64,000 nucleotides of DNA from Aquatica leii (GCA_035610365.1 CM069439.1:3534001-3598000), one strand, 5' to 3'. Positions 12,601-27,600 are shown, numbered from the stretch's first letter. Notes: generated by a model not told the origin, from the letters alone. Numbers and translations are program-made.

Positions 12601-15600
12601 GCGGAGGGACGTTTGAACGCAAAGACTTTTAAAAGCGAGACGTTATTTATACGTAGAGACGTTTGAACCCAGAGAACTTTAAATGCAGGGGACGCATTTT
12701 TATTTTTTTTTATACAAGGCAACGAACGTTTATTTCACAAACACTTAAATTAATTATAGAAGAAAAAAATATCGAATTAGTTTTATCAACTAAAAAATTT
12801 GTACGGAAAAAAGGCAAAAAAAAAACTATCAATTTTATTTATTTAATAAAACCTATGATAGAGTACAGAAAAAAATAGATAAAATCAAATAAATAACAAA
12901 AGTAATTTTATTGACTAAAAAATTGAAAACGGAAATTTGTTCATCGATTATAATTTTTTCTTAACAAATTGCTTAAAATGTATTTCAAAAAAACAAAAAG
13001 TAAAGAAAAAAAGAGACAATGCAATTTTATTTTATCAACTTTAAGTGAACAACGCAAACTAAACAATCAAAACAAAAATAACAATTTAAAAATGGAAATG
13101 TAAAATGTGTGTCAATGTTGTAACCGAAACTTTTATTACAACATTGATTGACCCGGTTCAAACTCAAGAGATTCTTTGTTTTTATTTTCTGGTTTTGCTT
13201 CACTTTTCATTGTAAGGTTAAATGTTCTTTAATAACCAACTTTTTTCATATTTTTTCTTCTGATTTCTTTCTTTCAATTTTTGTTTATTTTTTATCTTAA
13301 ATTTAATACGTCTAATTTTCTTCTAGTTTTTGTTTCAAAATCTTTAAATTAATAAAAAAATTGATATTTTGATTTCTTCATTTTCTATTTTTTATACATA
13401 AGTATAAACTAGTTAAACATACATAGCAATTCATTACTTTATGCAATATTGTTAGCAGATAGTATATGTACTTATATTGCTTATTAAGCAAAAAAATAAA
13501 AATGTGTTTTGATTTTGACTGTACCTCATTTGTTAAAATATTAAATAAAAATGCAAACTTCAACAATATTTTTCGTTGAAACGTACGTTCGAAGTTATCT
13601 GTGATCAAACGTATTGCGTGTAAAAGTCCTTGCATTCAAACGCCCTTGCGTTCAAAGGTAATGCGTTCAAACGTTTGCGTTCAAAGCTCCTAAACCAATA
13701 TTTTTATGTTTTTTATGGTACCAACCGTACGCACATTTTACCGTTTTAGTCTTTAATCTTTAAAAAACACACGTTAGTGCAAAAAGACGTTAGTTGGATT
13801 TTTGTAAAATTTCCAGTACCAGAAAACAAAAAAATAACTAAAAGCAAAGGATAATTTTAAAAAGCTAATAAATACAATAAAAAAAGCAATAGGTAATTTA
13901 GATAATCCAATAATAGTATATTATATATCAAGGTTGAGAAGTGCATTATTATAACCTAAGCGATAGATTATATCGCAAGACGCGAAGCGTCGAGGGATAT
14001 AAATCGCTTAGGTTATAATGAACTTCTCAACCGTGTTATATATACAATTTTTTCCACTACTAGAATTATTAAAACCTTTCTACCTGTTACTAAATCAAAT
14101 TTAAAATTTAAGATATTCATTTTAAATTAAAAATCAAGTCGCTGTGATTCAGAGAGTTGTCATTAGTTTAATAGAATTAATTTTGACGTAATGCTTAATT
14201 GTGATTTAAAACACAAAAATAAACAGATACCGTAAGTTTTTATTGCTAAAATTGTTTAAATTGTTTAAAAACATTATTGTTTTAAGCATTGATTATATCT
14301 AAAATATATTTAATTCTATAATATTCACATTTAATTAAGCGCGAACTTCAAATAACTTACTTTTTAAAATCAAATTAATTTATTAATTGAGCGATTTGAA
14401 AACTTAAATTAGCATTAAATAAAATCTTTTGCTCTTGGTACGCAGTTTGGTAAACTTTTTTTCTTTGAAACTGTTGTAGTATTATCAGAAAATGTAAATA
14501 TGTTCATTATTAACTACTAGTTAATAATGAAATATTATTTACCTGCGCTAAAAAAAGTACAACTTCACGGCCTTCTATTATACGTAATAATGTAAGCGTA
14601 TACAACTAGTAGTGGAAAAAAAACTATTACAATTTTGGTAATATACAATCAAATAGCAAGAATTGTTACAGAACTAGACGTAAAAAGTGTGAAAACTCAC
14701 CAGGCAGTGATAGGATTTAGAATAGACAACAAAAAAGAATTAGGAATTCTAAAGTTAGATCATAGAGCAAAGCAAAATTAAACTCCACAAAGAAGAATTA
14801 CTCATAATATGATTGCATAAGTCATTCAGAGCATAATACCATATGTATGTGCAAAAATATAGAAAAAGGTAAAACAGAAATCAAAGATTGCCATAAAGAA
14901 TAAGAAATAAACTGCTACAATTGTTAACAACAGAGGTGAAGTACGTAGGTTGCAATTTATCACAGTCTAATTTGTATTCGTGACATTGTACGATTTGGTT
15001 TTGTTTTAAAATAAGTCCTGAAAACTACAAGTGCTTGTCGATTTTGGCGAAGAAGAAAGTTATCGAAACTGTAGAGAGAGGACGCAAGAAAGCTGATGTG
15101 GCCAAGAAATTTAATATTCCTCTGAGTACTGTTTCACCCATCTTGAAAAACAAAGAAAACAATCTGTGCTGCCCCGTACAATAAAGTAAGAAAACAAATG
15201 ACTAAGGGTAAATTATCTTGTCTCGAAGGAAGTCTGGTCATTTGGCTTAAACAGCGTAAAGGACAAAAAATATCTATTAGCGAAAACTTCCTGAAAGAAA
15301 AAGCAAAAGAGTTTGAACTAATCTGGGCATCCTGAACTTTGTGGCAAGTGAAGGATGGCTTACGAATTTGAGAAACGGAATGGTGTTGTATTCAAGAAAG
15401 TTTGTGTTGAAAGCGGCAGTGTTGATGAAACTGTATGTTCAAATTACTACAGCAAAGGCAAAACCTTGATAAATGACTAGTATGCCCAAGCGTTTGCTTG
15501 ACAAAACTCAAGGACGAAAAGTGTCACGGTGAGAAGCATAGTAAAGAAAAGTTGACAGTTTTACTTGCAGGTAACTTGGACGGTTCTGAAAAGTTGAAGC

Positions 15601-18600
15601 CTCTTGTCATAGGAAAAGCTGTATACCCGAGATGTTTTAGAGATATCAAATTCCACCGAAGTATCTTTTTATTTTTAGACAACTACACTGACCACCACAA
15701 CTTTATTTTTTTTCCTGAATATTACTTCAAAACTACAGCCGCTAGGCCAAGAAATTATTCATAATTTCAAGACGTTCTACCGTAAGGAAGTTCTGAAGAT
15801 TGTGTTAGATTCCCTCAGTAAAGAACACACTGTTAACATAATGGTTTTGTCGGCTATGGTACTAATAGACAAAGCATGGAAAGTTGTAACTCTACAAACA
15901 ATTGTCAACTATTTCAAAAAATTCGGTTTTGCAAAGCATTCTAAAGATGTATACTCTGTGACATAAAAAATGCAACACCAAGAAGGTGTTAGCATTTTTG
16001 GACAAAACTTGGCAAAAATGTTTAACTAGTCAAAGGTAATAATTGATTAAAATTTCATTCAAAATAATCCAGTAGCCATGGAAAATTTGACGTTTTACTT
16101 GTTACAATCGAAATTATGGGTTATATTTCTTGAGAGATTAAGTCGTTATTAGTTGGAATTCTTTTGTTTTTGTGTTCTTTGTGTTTTGAGGCTATGATTA
16201 TGCCTAGAGTGTGGCAACGTAAAAATTATCGACAACTGAGTGAATTGAACAAAGATCGCATTATCGACTTACGCGAAGGTGGTTTTTCATTCAGAGAAAG
16301 TGCTAACCGTCTTAACCGTAACCAATCCTCTGTAGTACGGTGTTATCAATCATGGTCTAAAGAAGATCGAGAACGTCGTAGACGAGGAAGTGGACGGCCA
16401 AGACAGACAAATGTGATCCAGGACAGCCATCTTCGATTAATGGCATTAAGAGACCGATTCTCACGTACAAAATCAATAGCCAATCAATGGTTTTATAACG
16501 AATGACGTCCTGTAACCCTTCGTACAGTTTACCTTCGAATTAGAGCTTTTAGCTTGCAGTCCTATCGACAACATCTTGTGTTTCCACTGACGGTTCGTCA
16601 TCGACCGCATCGTTGGAGTGGTGTACCATGCGACTGGATTGCGACGTGAAATGACATAAAGTGGTCTTCAGTGACGAATCTCAATTCTGCTTGGGAATGC
16701 ACGATGGTCGCATGGTGGTCAGACGTAGACGTGGAGAACGTCGCAATGTGCAGTTTTCTGTTGAGCAGCATGTTCACCACGGTTATTATTCATCCGAAGC
16801 AATATGAATGCTCACCGATATGTTGATGAAGTGGTAGAACCTCATATCATTTCATTCCTCTAGGAGCTGGAGGACTCGATTTTCCAACAGGATAATACCC
16901 GTCCCCAGAATTGCATGGTATTCCATGAAGCGCTTCGAAGTGGCTAACGTCAATATCTTGCCGTGGCCACTTAAATATCCTGACCTTTTGCCTATCGAAT
17001 ATGCGTGGGACATGATGGGTAGAAGATTCAAGCAATTAGTCAATCCTCCACAGGCACTAGAAGTTCTCCGGCATGAATTACGGATTGCCTGGTGAAATCC
17101 ATGCCAAGAAGGGCGCGGGAGTTTAAAACTAACAGGGGTGGTTCAAGACATTATTAATAAAAATTGCTTTTATCTTTTGTTTAATTTCTTTGAAATTTTA
17201 ATCAATTACTACCTTTGACTAGTTAAACATTTCTGCCAAGTTTGGTCAAAAAATTCTAACGCCTTGGTGTTGCATTGTTTGTCAGTATAGTTCAAGAAGA
17301 AGAAAAAGTACAAGTAGAAGGTCATGTCGAATATGGTCTAAATATGTGAAAGTGGATGAAGGTATTGCTGTGTCTGCTACGAATACGAGGACAAAGAAGA
17401 AGATGATGACAATGACGATTCAGAGCCTTTGCGATAGGTGACTGTCAAGGAAGTAAAGGCATCATTCAAGACATTACAAAACTTTGTTCTTCAATTCGAT
17501 GTTGATAAAGCAGCTTTTCATGCTTAAAAACACCATCGATCGAGCTCAATTATTTGGTTTGAAACAAACAAATATTACGAATTTCTTTTTCAAAAAACGG
17601 AGTGAATTGCTATAATGTATGTTTGTACATTCTACATATATGGGTGTATTTACTAACAGTGGATAAAGAAGAGTTGTAGATTTCGTTAAAACTAATAATT
17701 ATTTCTTTTCCAAGTTTTGGATTTAGGGCTTTGTTTTCAAGATCTTTAGTATTTTTACAATTAGCACAAAATATTGTAGGAACTTTTTTACCTTATTTTT
17801 AAAATGGCGAACTTTGATCTAGATTTTCCGTAAAACTGCACGATGGATTTTTAAAGTATTCATTAATTGAGATTTTCACGAAAAAAATTTACAAAAACCA
17901 TATTTTTTAAAATGAATAAAAAGTTGTAGAATTTTTTTTAAATTTAAAACTTTTCTACGTAGATACCTTCGTTTTAAGCAATGTTAAGAACAAAACAAAT
18001 GACACATTTGACAACGCTTAACATTTTTCTCGATTACTTTAGTTAGAATGTCGAGCTTCTCTTTTATTTCGTGACCTGCCAGCGACTAGATCTTCCTCCG
18101 AAGCAACTGGTGTTTCATACACTAAGGATTTCATACGTCCCCAGAAAAAGAAATGTAGAGGATTTAAATCCGAGGATCTCACTGACCAATTTGCTGGGCC
18201 TCCTCTGCAAATCAATTTATTTGGAAACATTGTTCTAACTTGTCTACTGAAATAATAGGGGGCTCCGTCATGTTGAAACCACATTCAAGTTCAACCAGCC
18301 TGGTCACTAAGAATAGTCTATAGTTTTTGCAATTCAATCGATCTGGGAATATGGAAGGACCTATGACCAATTCACCTATTATTCCAGCTCATACATTTAT
18401 GGAAAATCGAGGTTGGTAGCTGCAAACCTGCATTGCGTGAAGATTTTCGTCGGCCCAAAAGTGAGAATTTCGGCTATTAAAAATACCTTCACCAGTTTCA
18501 AGTAAACGATTACGTAATGTGGTGGAGACACCTTATATCTGGAAACCTTTACCTGTAAATTCTTTGCGCTCTTCTACCATTTTTTTTTCGTTATTGCAAA

Positions 18601-21600
18601 CAAAACTCCTTTGAATTTTGAATTATCGAGAGTATATAAAAAAGAATTGATAAAAAAATACACCTATGGAAACATTTTTATCAACACGAAACTACTTTTT
18701 AATTTAATTTATTTTGCGGGGTAATGAATTTTAATAAAATACAATTTCAAAATTTGCATATTTAAAACTGATTTGAGTGAGTTATTATTTTACATAATCT
18801 TTTTTGTATTAATGAATTTTATCAACTAATAACATATTAAAACTAAACAAAGCCTTTCAATGTTTCTAATTTTGTTTTAATTTTGAGCCTCAAATTAGTC
18901 TAGATACGAAAAAATATAAACGAATATGTATACCTATAGAATTGTACCAGTAGGTGAAATAATCGACAATTTAATAAAAAATTATTTTTAGTAAAAAAAA
19001 ATTAAGCCTAATTTCCATATTCATGCAAAATTTTAAGCTAAAAATTTAACAGTGTAGGGACAATCCACTTGCGTATAGCGAATATAATCTCGGCCATACG
19101 GTGCTCAGCTCTTCGCCCCTCATGAAAGGTAGGTAAGAAACTTTTTAATGCAACATACATTGCATCCCGTGCATAATTAAAAGGGTTTATCATTTTTTGC
19201 TGACCACAAAAACTGAGAGACACGCAGGTTCAGTGTGAGAACGGCCAGTTTAAAAATTAAAAAAAAAGCATAAATATCTTCCGAAATAATTTACCTGCGT
19301 TTTTTACATAGTGGGTGAAGACGAATGGAATAAGGTATTTGAATAACTCTTCTCCCTTTGGCTCTGTTGACATAGCATGTCTTTGCATATTAAGTAGTGA
19401 GCGTATGCACGGTTTTTTCTTATGTTCGCACGATAAATGAAGTGTCCCTTCATTAAAAAGAAGGCTTTATTCTGGCATCCTTTTTATTACTATAGGACCG
19501 CTTTTTGCTTTTATTTTACATGCTGACCTAATAGGAAGTAAAAAATGAAGATGAATTTGATGTGACTTAAAACTTTTTATTCTCATTCTTTTTGTCACTA
19601 CCTTTTCATAACAAAAGTTTTTTGTCTTCTTTTATGTCTGAAAATTAGTGTCTCGTGATTCATTCACACGGTAATTTAAACACAAAAAAAATTCGGCGTT
19701 CCAAATTTAAAAAAAAAAACTTGAAAATTGCGAGTTCTATCAACGAACAATCAAAATTGCTAACGTTGATGAACAAAACTATTATTTAACTAAAATAAAA
19801 AATAAACATAAATCTAGAAGAGTTTTTTCTCCCAATAATGACCGTTTATTAAATTAACAAAAAGCGTTTTTCAAAGAATTTTATTAGGATATTCAAAAAT
19901 TTACATATTTTTGTTTGTTTTTAAGCGCTTCTTGTATAAAAAAATATAAATCAGGTAAACTTTAGGTTGCATACAAAAAGTGCATCCCGATAATATTATA
20001 CAGGTAAAGACCCGCAATAAAAATTTATTATCAAAAATAAATTATAATTAACGTAAGTTGCACAAAAATATTTAGTAGTTCGCAAAATTCAATTCGTTAC
20101 AAAATTTTGTTCTTTAAACAAAAAAAGTTTGATTTCTAATACTCCCGTAAAGAATTTATAATTATTACTGAAAAAAAATTGAAAAGACAAGATAATTTAA
20201 TAAAACAAAAAACTAAAAATTGCAAACGCTATACAACTTTTTTGCTGCATTTTTTTAAATATCTAAAAACAAGTTAAAACTGAGTAAAAAGCTATAAAAA
20301 CTATAATAAATAGTTTTTATGGTTTTTATTATTTTCAAAATTTGATTATTTTAGATGAACGACGTTGTAACTGAACAAGATTTAACGGAGATTGTTCAAT
20401 AAAGTAAAAAAAAAGAAAAAACATTGGAATGTTCAGATAAATTCTAACTTAAGTCTTTGATAATCTTTTTTGTAATGTTAAAGTTTGTATGAACAAGCAT
20501 TGTCAAGCTTTTTAAAATGCGACTTTAAAGAAAAAGAACATGATTTTTTTCTAGATAACTCACTTGTATAAAACTGTCTTAATATTTAAATATTTTGATG
20601 ATAATAGTGGCCAAAATTTTAGTTCGCACAAGCTTTTTGTTAAAACGTACGTATTTTAGTAGAAGAGAAATTAATATCGTGAATAAATTCTTCATTTACA
20701 ACTATCCAGAATTTTTTCACGGTCTGATTGAAATCTTGCTGACTGATAAAACAGTGAATTGATTGTAACCAACTATCTTAAGAAACCAAATTTTGCTAAA
20801 ACAACTGTCTCGTCCAAAGGTATTAACTTTGTATTTGGACAAAAGAAAATGTATTACATGTAATTCCTCATCTTCCTGCAGAAGAGATTCCATTTAAAAC
20901 CCAAAAATTTGTTCGCAATTCAAGAATCGTATAACAAAATCCATAATCCTCTTTACTTAAAATTCACAAAACCTATGCTTTAATTACTTAAAAAATCTCC
21001 AGGTATTTGGCAGAAAAAGCAGAGAAATTTATATCATTTTGAAGGTTTTCGTCAAAAATTGCAAAATTTTGATTTGCAAGAACTTAGATAACTGATTCAA
21101 TAAACGTCATCAAAAGTTTTTAGCAAATATAATATTTCTAAGGATATAATATGATTGAAAAATGCTTGAGGTCTACGTATTTTAATTTTCAAGGTAAGTT
21201 TTACTAACAAACTTAGGAATTGTTATGGGTTCTCTGCTTCTGCCAATTTTTGTTAACATATAAGATTTTGAGACCCAAAAGTTTGTACTTTGGTAATTTG
21301 GCGACACTTAATATAGTCGGATTTTGGTAAATCTACATTTTATTTAAAAGCTAAAGTTTTCGCCCGCTCAGGGCCGGATTTAGAATTGATAAGACCCTAA
21401 GCTATTTGAGATATGAATTCTTTTATAAATCCAGATATTCTATGTCAGTGCCAAATATAATTTGCGCACTCAAATATTTTTTTTTTGGACTTTTAAGAAA
21501 GTGGGGCCCTAAGCTATTGCTTGTGTAGCTTATACGTAAATCATGCAATGCTCCTGCGTAACATTTTTTTTGTCATTTTAACTTTATTCGTCAGAATATT

Positions 21601-24600
21601 CGTTTTACAAAAGAATTCAATACAAAATCCGACATTTTAGTTCTTTAGCAAACTAAGTTTATCAAAAACCTATTCATACAAATAGGTATTTAAATTAATG
21701 TTTTTATCACCACTCTTCTGAAAAATTATCGGTTTTTAATTCTTTAATTGATATACGTTAAACACAAGCTCGTTAATTGGTTTTTCTAAATTGTCCCAAC
21801 TTTCAAATCCTCTTAAATTCCATTACAGTCCGAAGGTGTTTATAGTATTTCTTGCTCTTGTGGTTGATGTACTTATGTTCAACAACAAACGAATCATGAA
21901 AAAAGTTGCAAAAAAATCGTTTAAGATTCTTCGACGTCCATAAACCACACATTAGTACTATTTTTTGAATAAGAAGCTTTAATGGTAAAAATGAATAAGT
22001 AAATTGTAAATTATTAACAACTCCAGAAGATTATAGTTACTTTGTACAAAGTTGTTTCGAATTTTAGTAATCCTTTGGTAGAATGGGGAACTTTCCTTTC
22101 TAAGAGAACAAACTCGTAAACTTTTTAACCGGATCTAAAAGACGGGAAGACGAGAAGAATCGTCGAAAATATGGCTACGCTATTTGAAAAATAAAATAAA
22201 AATCTTAGAAAAAGCAATGCGAGGAGATTAAAAAATTATGAGGATGTGCTAGATTCCAGAAAACTTTGCAGAAACATAATCAATGTAAACTGGGATCATT
22301 CCAAAAAGCACAGAGAGCTGCTAGAACAAAGGTTGGAATCTTTGGTTTTGCCTCTGTGCAGATTATTTCGAACTAGCTCTAAGTTACATGCCAAATGATT
22401 GGCGAAATGTGAAAGTAATTTTCACACCTAAACAAGCGCGAGAATCCTACGCTCGGGCAAAATTTTTTCGTTTAGCTTGACATTTTTATGTTGAAGACGA
22501 TTAAAAAATTAATTGGCGAGTATATTACAAAGTACTGGGTACAGCACCTCTGCATCGACACCAATATGCTTACTAAACAGGTAAATCGTGTGAACTGAGC
22601 ATACATGAGCTCACACACCGAATTGAAAGTTCTTTAAGCAACAAAGAAATTGCACCTCTTTTGACTCCATTAGGAAGAAGGTTAAAAGTCGAGTTTCTTG
22701 ATCCGTAGAAGAATAGATCAGCACTGCAATAGCTGGTAGAGGCATAACAAGCTTGCTGGCCAATGTAACTAAAAAGGTATTTGCTGCTAAAGGCTAAACT
22801 GAGTAGTAGACAATCTTTTACGGGAACTTAACCAGATCGAAATACATGCGCAAGGGTAGACAGATGACATTACTATATTGATATGTGGCAAGTACAGGGG
22901 AATTGTTTCAAACCTTAAACCCCAAAAACAGTGGAAAACTGGTGTACGGCAGCTAACAGCATCTTTACAAGGAGAAGGAAACTTCAAGATATGAAGAAAC
23001 TTTAATTATGGTTAAAAGAACAACAATTAACCTTTAACGCTTATTTAAAGAAAACAATCAACAATGCTACTCAGGCATTTTGGGTCTGTAGAAGACTGAT
23101 AGGTAAAAAACATAGAGACTAAAACCGGAAATTATTTTTTGGATATATTCTAGTTATAGTTCCCACAGTCACATATCGATTTATTATTTTGTGGTATAAA
23201 CCCAAAAAAAGAGAATCCGTAACAAGTTTCGGCAAGCTACAGAAACTTTTCATCAGATAAACAAAAAATACACGCTAAGCATGAAGTCGGCCAAAACCGA
23301 CAAAAGAAAAGAAGGCAAATAGACAACAACCGAGAAAGCAACATGCAGTTATCTGGTATACCTACAGATGTTTCCAAAACTACACAAATTACTGGAGCGG
23401 GAATCGCTGGCAGTAAATCAGAGAGCACCTTTAGCGTAAACGTGGGCTATGTAGCAACCTTATCACAAGCAGAATTCCATGTGCTCAAAAAATGATTATG
23501 AAATCCTATCAAAATAGGAGGAGCTAAATCGTTTCCAATAGCCAAGCAACATTAAGACCTTTAGACTCAGTAACAATATGCTCTAAAGCAGTTAATTTCA
23601 AGAGGGAGTATTTCCACTTTTTTTAGCAAATAAAGCTAGAAAGTATTACTGATACATTCTAAGCAAACATATCCATAAGACTTATGAAAATAATGGTTAA
23701 AATGAGAAACAGAAAAATGATGTTTTCTTGTTTGCTATTTTTTTAGTCTGCAAGGACATGATATTTTTTTAATAATATTTTGCCTACCAAATCTAAAAAT
23801 CCATAATTTTTATAAAACCTCTATGACAGTAAATTTTTCTGAGCACCCAAAGCTATTATTAATTGGATGTATTCGTGAACAGAAAATATACGACCGTGTT
23901 TCTTTTAACATCGAAGTCCCTATCATTTTTTAAATATCTTAATCACAACTAATGTTGCACACATACGTATTATCGCAGGACAATTATCACTATAGAGACG
24001 TAGCTACTCAACATTTTCTGAAATTTCACGTTAAATGTAATCCCAAAGAAATGAGCACACATCGGTCGATTCCTTGGTAGCAGTGTGTGCCAAAAATATT
24101 GACTTGTAATTGGGTCAAATAACTCTTGCACCGGAACATAAAGTCCAATGATAAAACTGTCATCACGATTCTTGCACTCGTGGATTGTTTTAGTGACAAA
24201 TAAAACTTTTTTGCTTTTCTATTATGTACTAGTTTGTCAATAGCTAATCTTTTAGATGCATCTCCAAGTGATGGACTCTTTATTTTAATGTTTAGTTCTT
24301 TGCACTTACAATTGACTTGTGGTTGACAAAAATAAAGAGAAAAATGTTCATCAAAAGTAAGAATATCAAATGTTTGAGGTTGGATATGTCTCTATGAACA
24401 AATCAAAGATAATTTTCATATGGAGTTTCGCATCTATGTATTGGTAAATTTGTTGCTGTAATGAGTTTCTTTTACAGAAAATTTTTAAATATGGTGACGG
24501 ATGAACACATTATTCTTTTCTAATATAACATTCCCTTTGATGTTTTTTTCTATAGTCTGTCTGTTCATTATCACTTGATGATGAAAAGGACACAATTTTT

Positions 24601-27600
24601 TTTGCATTTTTTGGGATTTGGTGTTCAGATTTTCCTTTTACATCGACCATTTCTAAGAGACCTTGTAAATATGTATATGTCCTCCTTATAGTTATGAAAG
24701 AGAGAAAATGACTCAACAGATTAATTTTCATGTAATCATTTAATTTTTAAAAGTATTTCATTGGACAACTAAAAAAGCTTTAAACTTATCGATATGTAGT
24801 AAATGAAGTTGTCAACGTTTCGCCCATTTTCGTAAAGAGTTTCATCAGGGCGCGAAAAAGATCAAAAACAAATAAACGATAATCGAACAAAGAACAGAGC
24901 TAGGTAGTCAACTTGTGAACCAAATTAGATTAAGCCTTTCCCTGAACTCTAGATTCATTAATAATACTTCTTTTTTAGTTCTCGTCATTCCTCACTCCCC
25001 TTTTTTTTCTTCTACATAAAACATTTGGCTGTTTTTCTGACTATGACATGATTATTGATTTGTTAGAAAAAATTTACACAAGCACAAACTAAGAAAAACC
25101 AAAATAAAAATTAAAATGGCTAAAAATCTCATTCAGTCTATTTGTCAAATAAACGATTCAAATGTATAGATTTTTTCAAATAAATTGTAAAAAAATACAA
25201 AACTATGTTATAATGAAAATTTACAATATTTTTCATTTTTTACTGCTAATAATTATTTTTTAAATTCAACAATAATTGAAGTAAAATAAAACAAAAGACT
25301 TTCTTATTTCTTATTCTCGATTTAACGAGTAAATATTTTGAATTAAATTTAATGAATTACCTGTGTAAGACGCACACGTTTATAAACAAAAATCAGATTA
25401 TTTATTTTTAAATCTGTAGCTTAATTATTTAAAACGGCTCGTGATAGCCGCCGGCTTGTTGAATTTTGCATTGACAAAATAAATTAGTAAAGTAAATTTA
25501 AATTTACAAATAAAAAAAAGTATATATACACGAGTCGTTACGAAATCATTAGTTGCCTGAGTTTTGTAAATTTCCAGAAAAATAATGAATGAAAACAAAA
25601 TTTAAATCTATTGTTTTCAATTAATTTAATTAGAATTAAACTTAAAATTGTTTTCCAATACACAAATACAAACAAAAATATTTCTTTTTTAAATTTTAAT
25701 TAAAGTTAAACTATAGATATTTATCAGCTACTTTTTTTAAACAATAATAATTTAAACTGGTTTTGCAATTAATTAAATGTTTTTGTTTAAAACCTTATAA
25801 AAATAATAATTTCATTAAGCAAATCTTGAATTTTCGTAGCTACTTATAAACCTAAACGACGATAATTATTCAAAAAATGAACAAGAAATAATTATTTGAA
25901 TTGGTTTTTAATTTTTTTGCTAACAAAAATATTTCATATGTAACTTAATTCCAAAAAAAATTTACGATAAATTAATTAAATAAATAAATTTTAATAGTCA
26001 AATTTAAAAATGGAAGCAAAATTTAACTTTTCCCAAAGTTATAATTGAAAATAATTACTTTCTTTTAAATTCCTACACCAGTTTTTGTTTTTATTTTAAC
26101 AAAAACGTAATTATTGTTTCGTTTGCTGCTGAATCATCATACCAAATTTTACCATTTCTTATTGTTTTTGTATAACGCGCTTAGTTTTTTCTTAAAGTAA
26201 ATGATTATTAATGGTTATTAGTAAATTACATTTTACTGACAAATAGTTGACCAAATTGAGCAAAGTAAGAAAACCACAAAGCTGAGCTTTAATTAATTTT
26301 CAATTTAATGAATTTACAATCAAACAACTGCTTCATTTTTTAAGCGTATTCGCACTTAAAAACACAAAAATTTAAAGTTAGAAATAAAACTATTGAAGTT
26401 AATTTGTTTAACAGTAAAATTTATCAGTTTGTAAACAAGTTACACGGAGTAGTCCAAAAGTCGTTATCTACTCTATGCAAATGTACTAGTTTTTTTGGAT
26501 GAGTAGCAATGTGTAGTAATAGTACTGTAGTAACTGCGTTATTGTTCCCACCCCAAAATGAAATTTGGGGTTTAGTAGGTAGAAATTTTGCTACCCGTTA
26601 ATTTAGCAAAAGGGCCATTCTTTGCTAACTTCTGATTGGATAACAGTTTTTATGGGTGGGACAATTTCACCCCTTATGTGGCCCTTCTAAAGTCTACCTT
26701 TGTACGTGGGAATCTCTAAAAAAGCATGTCTACGAATATGTTAGGTATACGAATTTTTTTTTAGTTATATCACAAAAAGTTTAACCCTTTAGTTTCACGA
26801 AGTAAATATTAAACAGGATGATAGCAAATTAATATGGGAAAAGATACTTTTTGTTTAAGAACCTTTTGGGGTTGTTTTTTTTTGCGACGAATAAATTTTT
26901 TAATCTTCTTTGATTGCAATATTTCACATGTAGGTAATCAAAGAAAATCACGCCGAGGAAATTAAAATAAATTGGCTACGTCATTAGCGTTAATTAAAAT
27001 ATATTTTTTATCTTCGCTTCCTTTTTTAGTGCGCCAAATACAATCGGTAATTTTTTTTGTAATTACCTAGCAGCAATTGAAAATTTCAGTCAGCGCAAAA
27101 ACAACGATTCAATTATCTATGTTAAATTAAGTTCAATAATAACACCGTGCACTGTACACTATACACAATTTCACATACGTCTATGAAATAAAAGCTACTT
27201 CAATTTTTTACTAAGATAATTAACTTTTTCTAGAAAAAAAAAACTTGAGTAGTACATCTTTCCCAAACCACGTACAAAAACTGGTTTTTTAAATTGCTGA
27301 ATAGTTAGAGCATGGTAACCTAAACTTTTTGCTTTAGTTGTTTAAAACTTGTTGGGTTATTAAGTTTTGCTATGTGTAATAACAAACCTATTATTACTAA
27401 ATTAAATTTAGATTTGTAATAGTATTGTCCGCTTTTAAAAATCTTAATTTTATCTTAACTTCAAAAATAAAAAAAACATTTCGTATTTCTATTTTTAAAT
27501 AATTTTTGATTTTTTTGTTTTATGTACCTTAACGGTTCTTTCACTACAAACTTATTAGAGGAGAAAAACCAACAAAAGTTTTTTTTACAAAAAGTTGAGA

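Noticed and set aside
16598..17043. Minus-strand ORFs inside the Tc1 element
   Set aside because: They are antisense to broken transposase reading frames and have no family features of their own.
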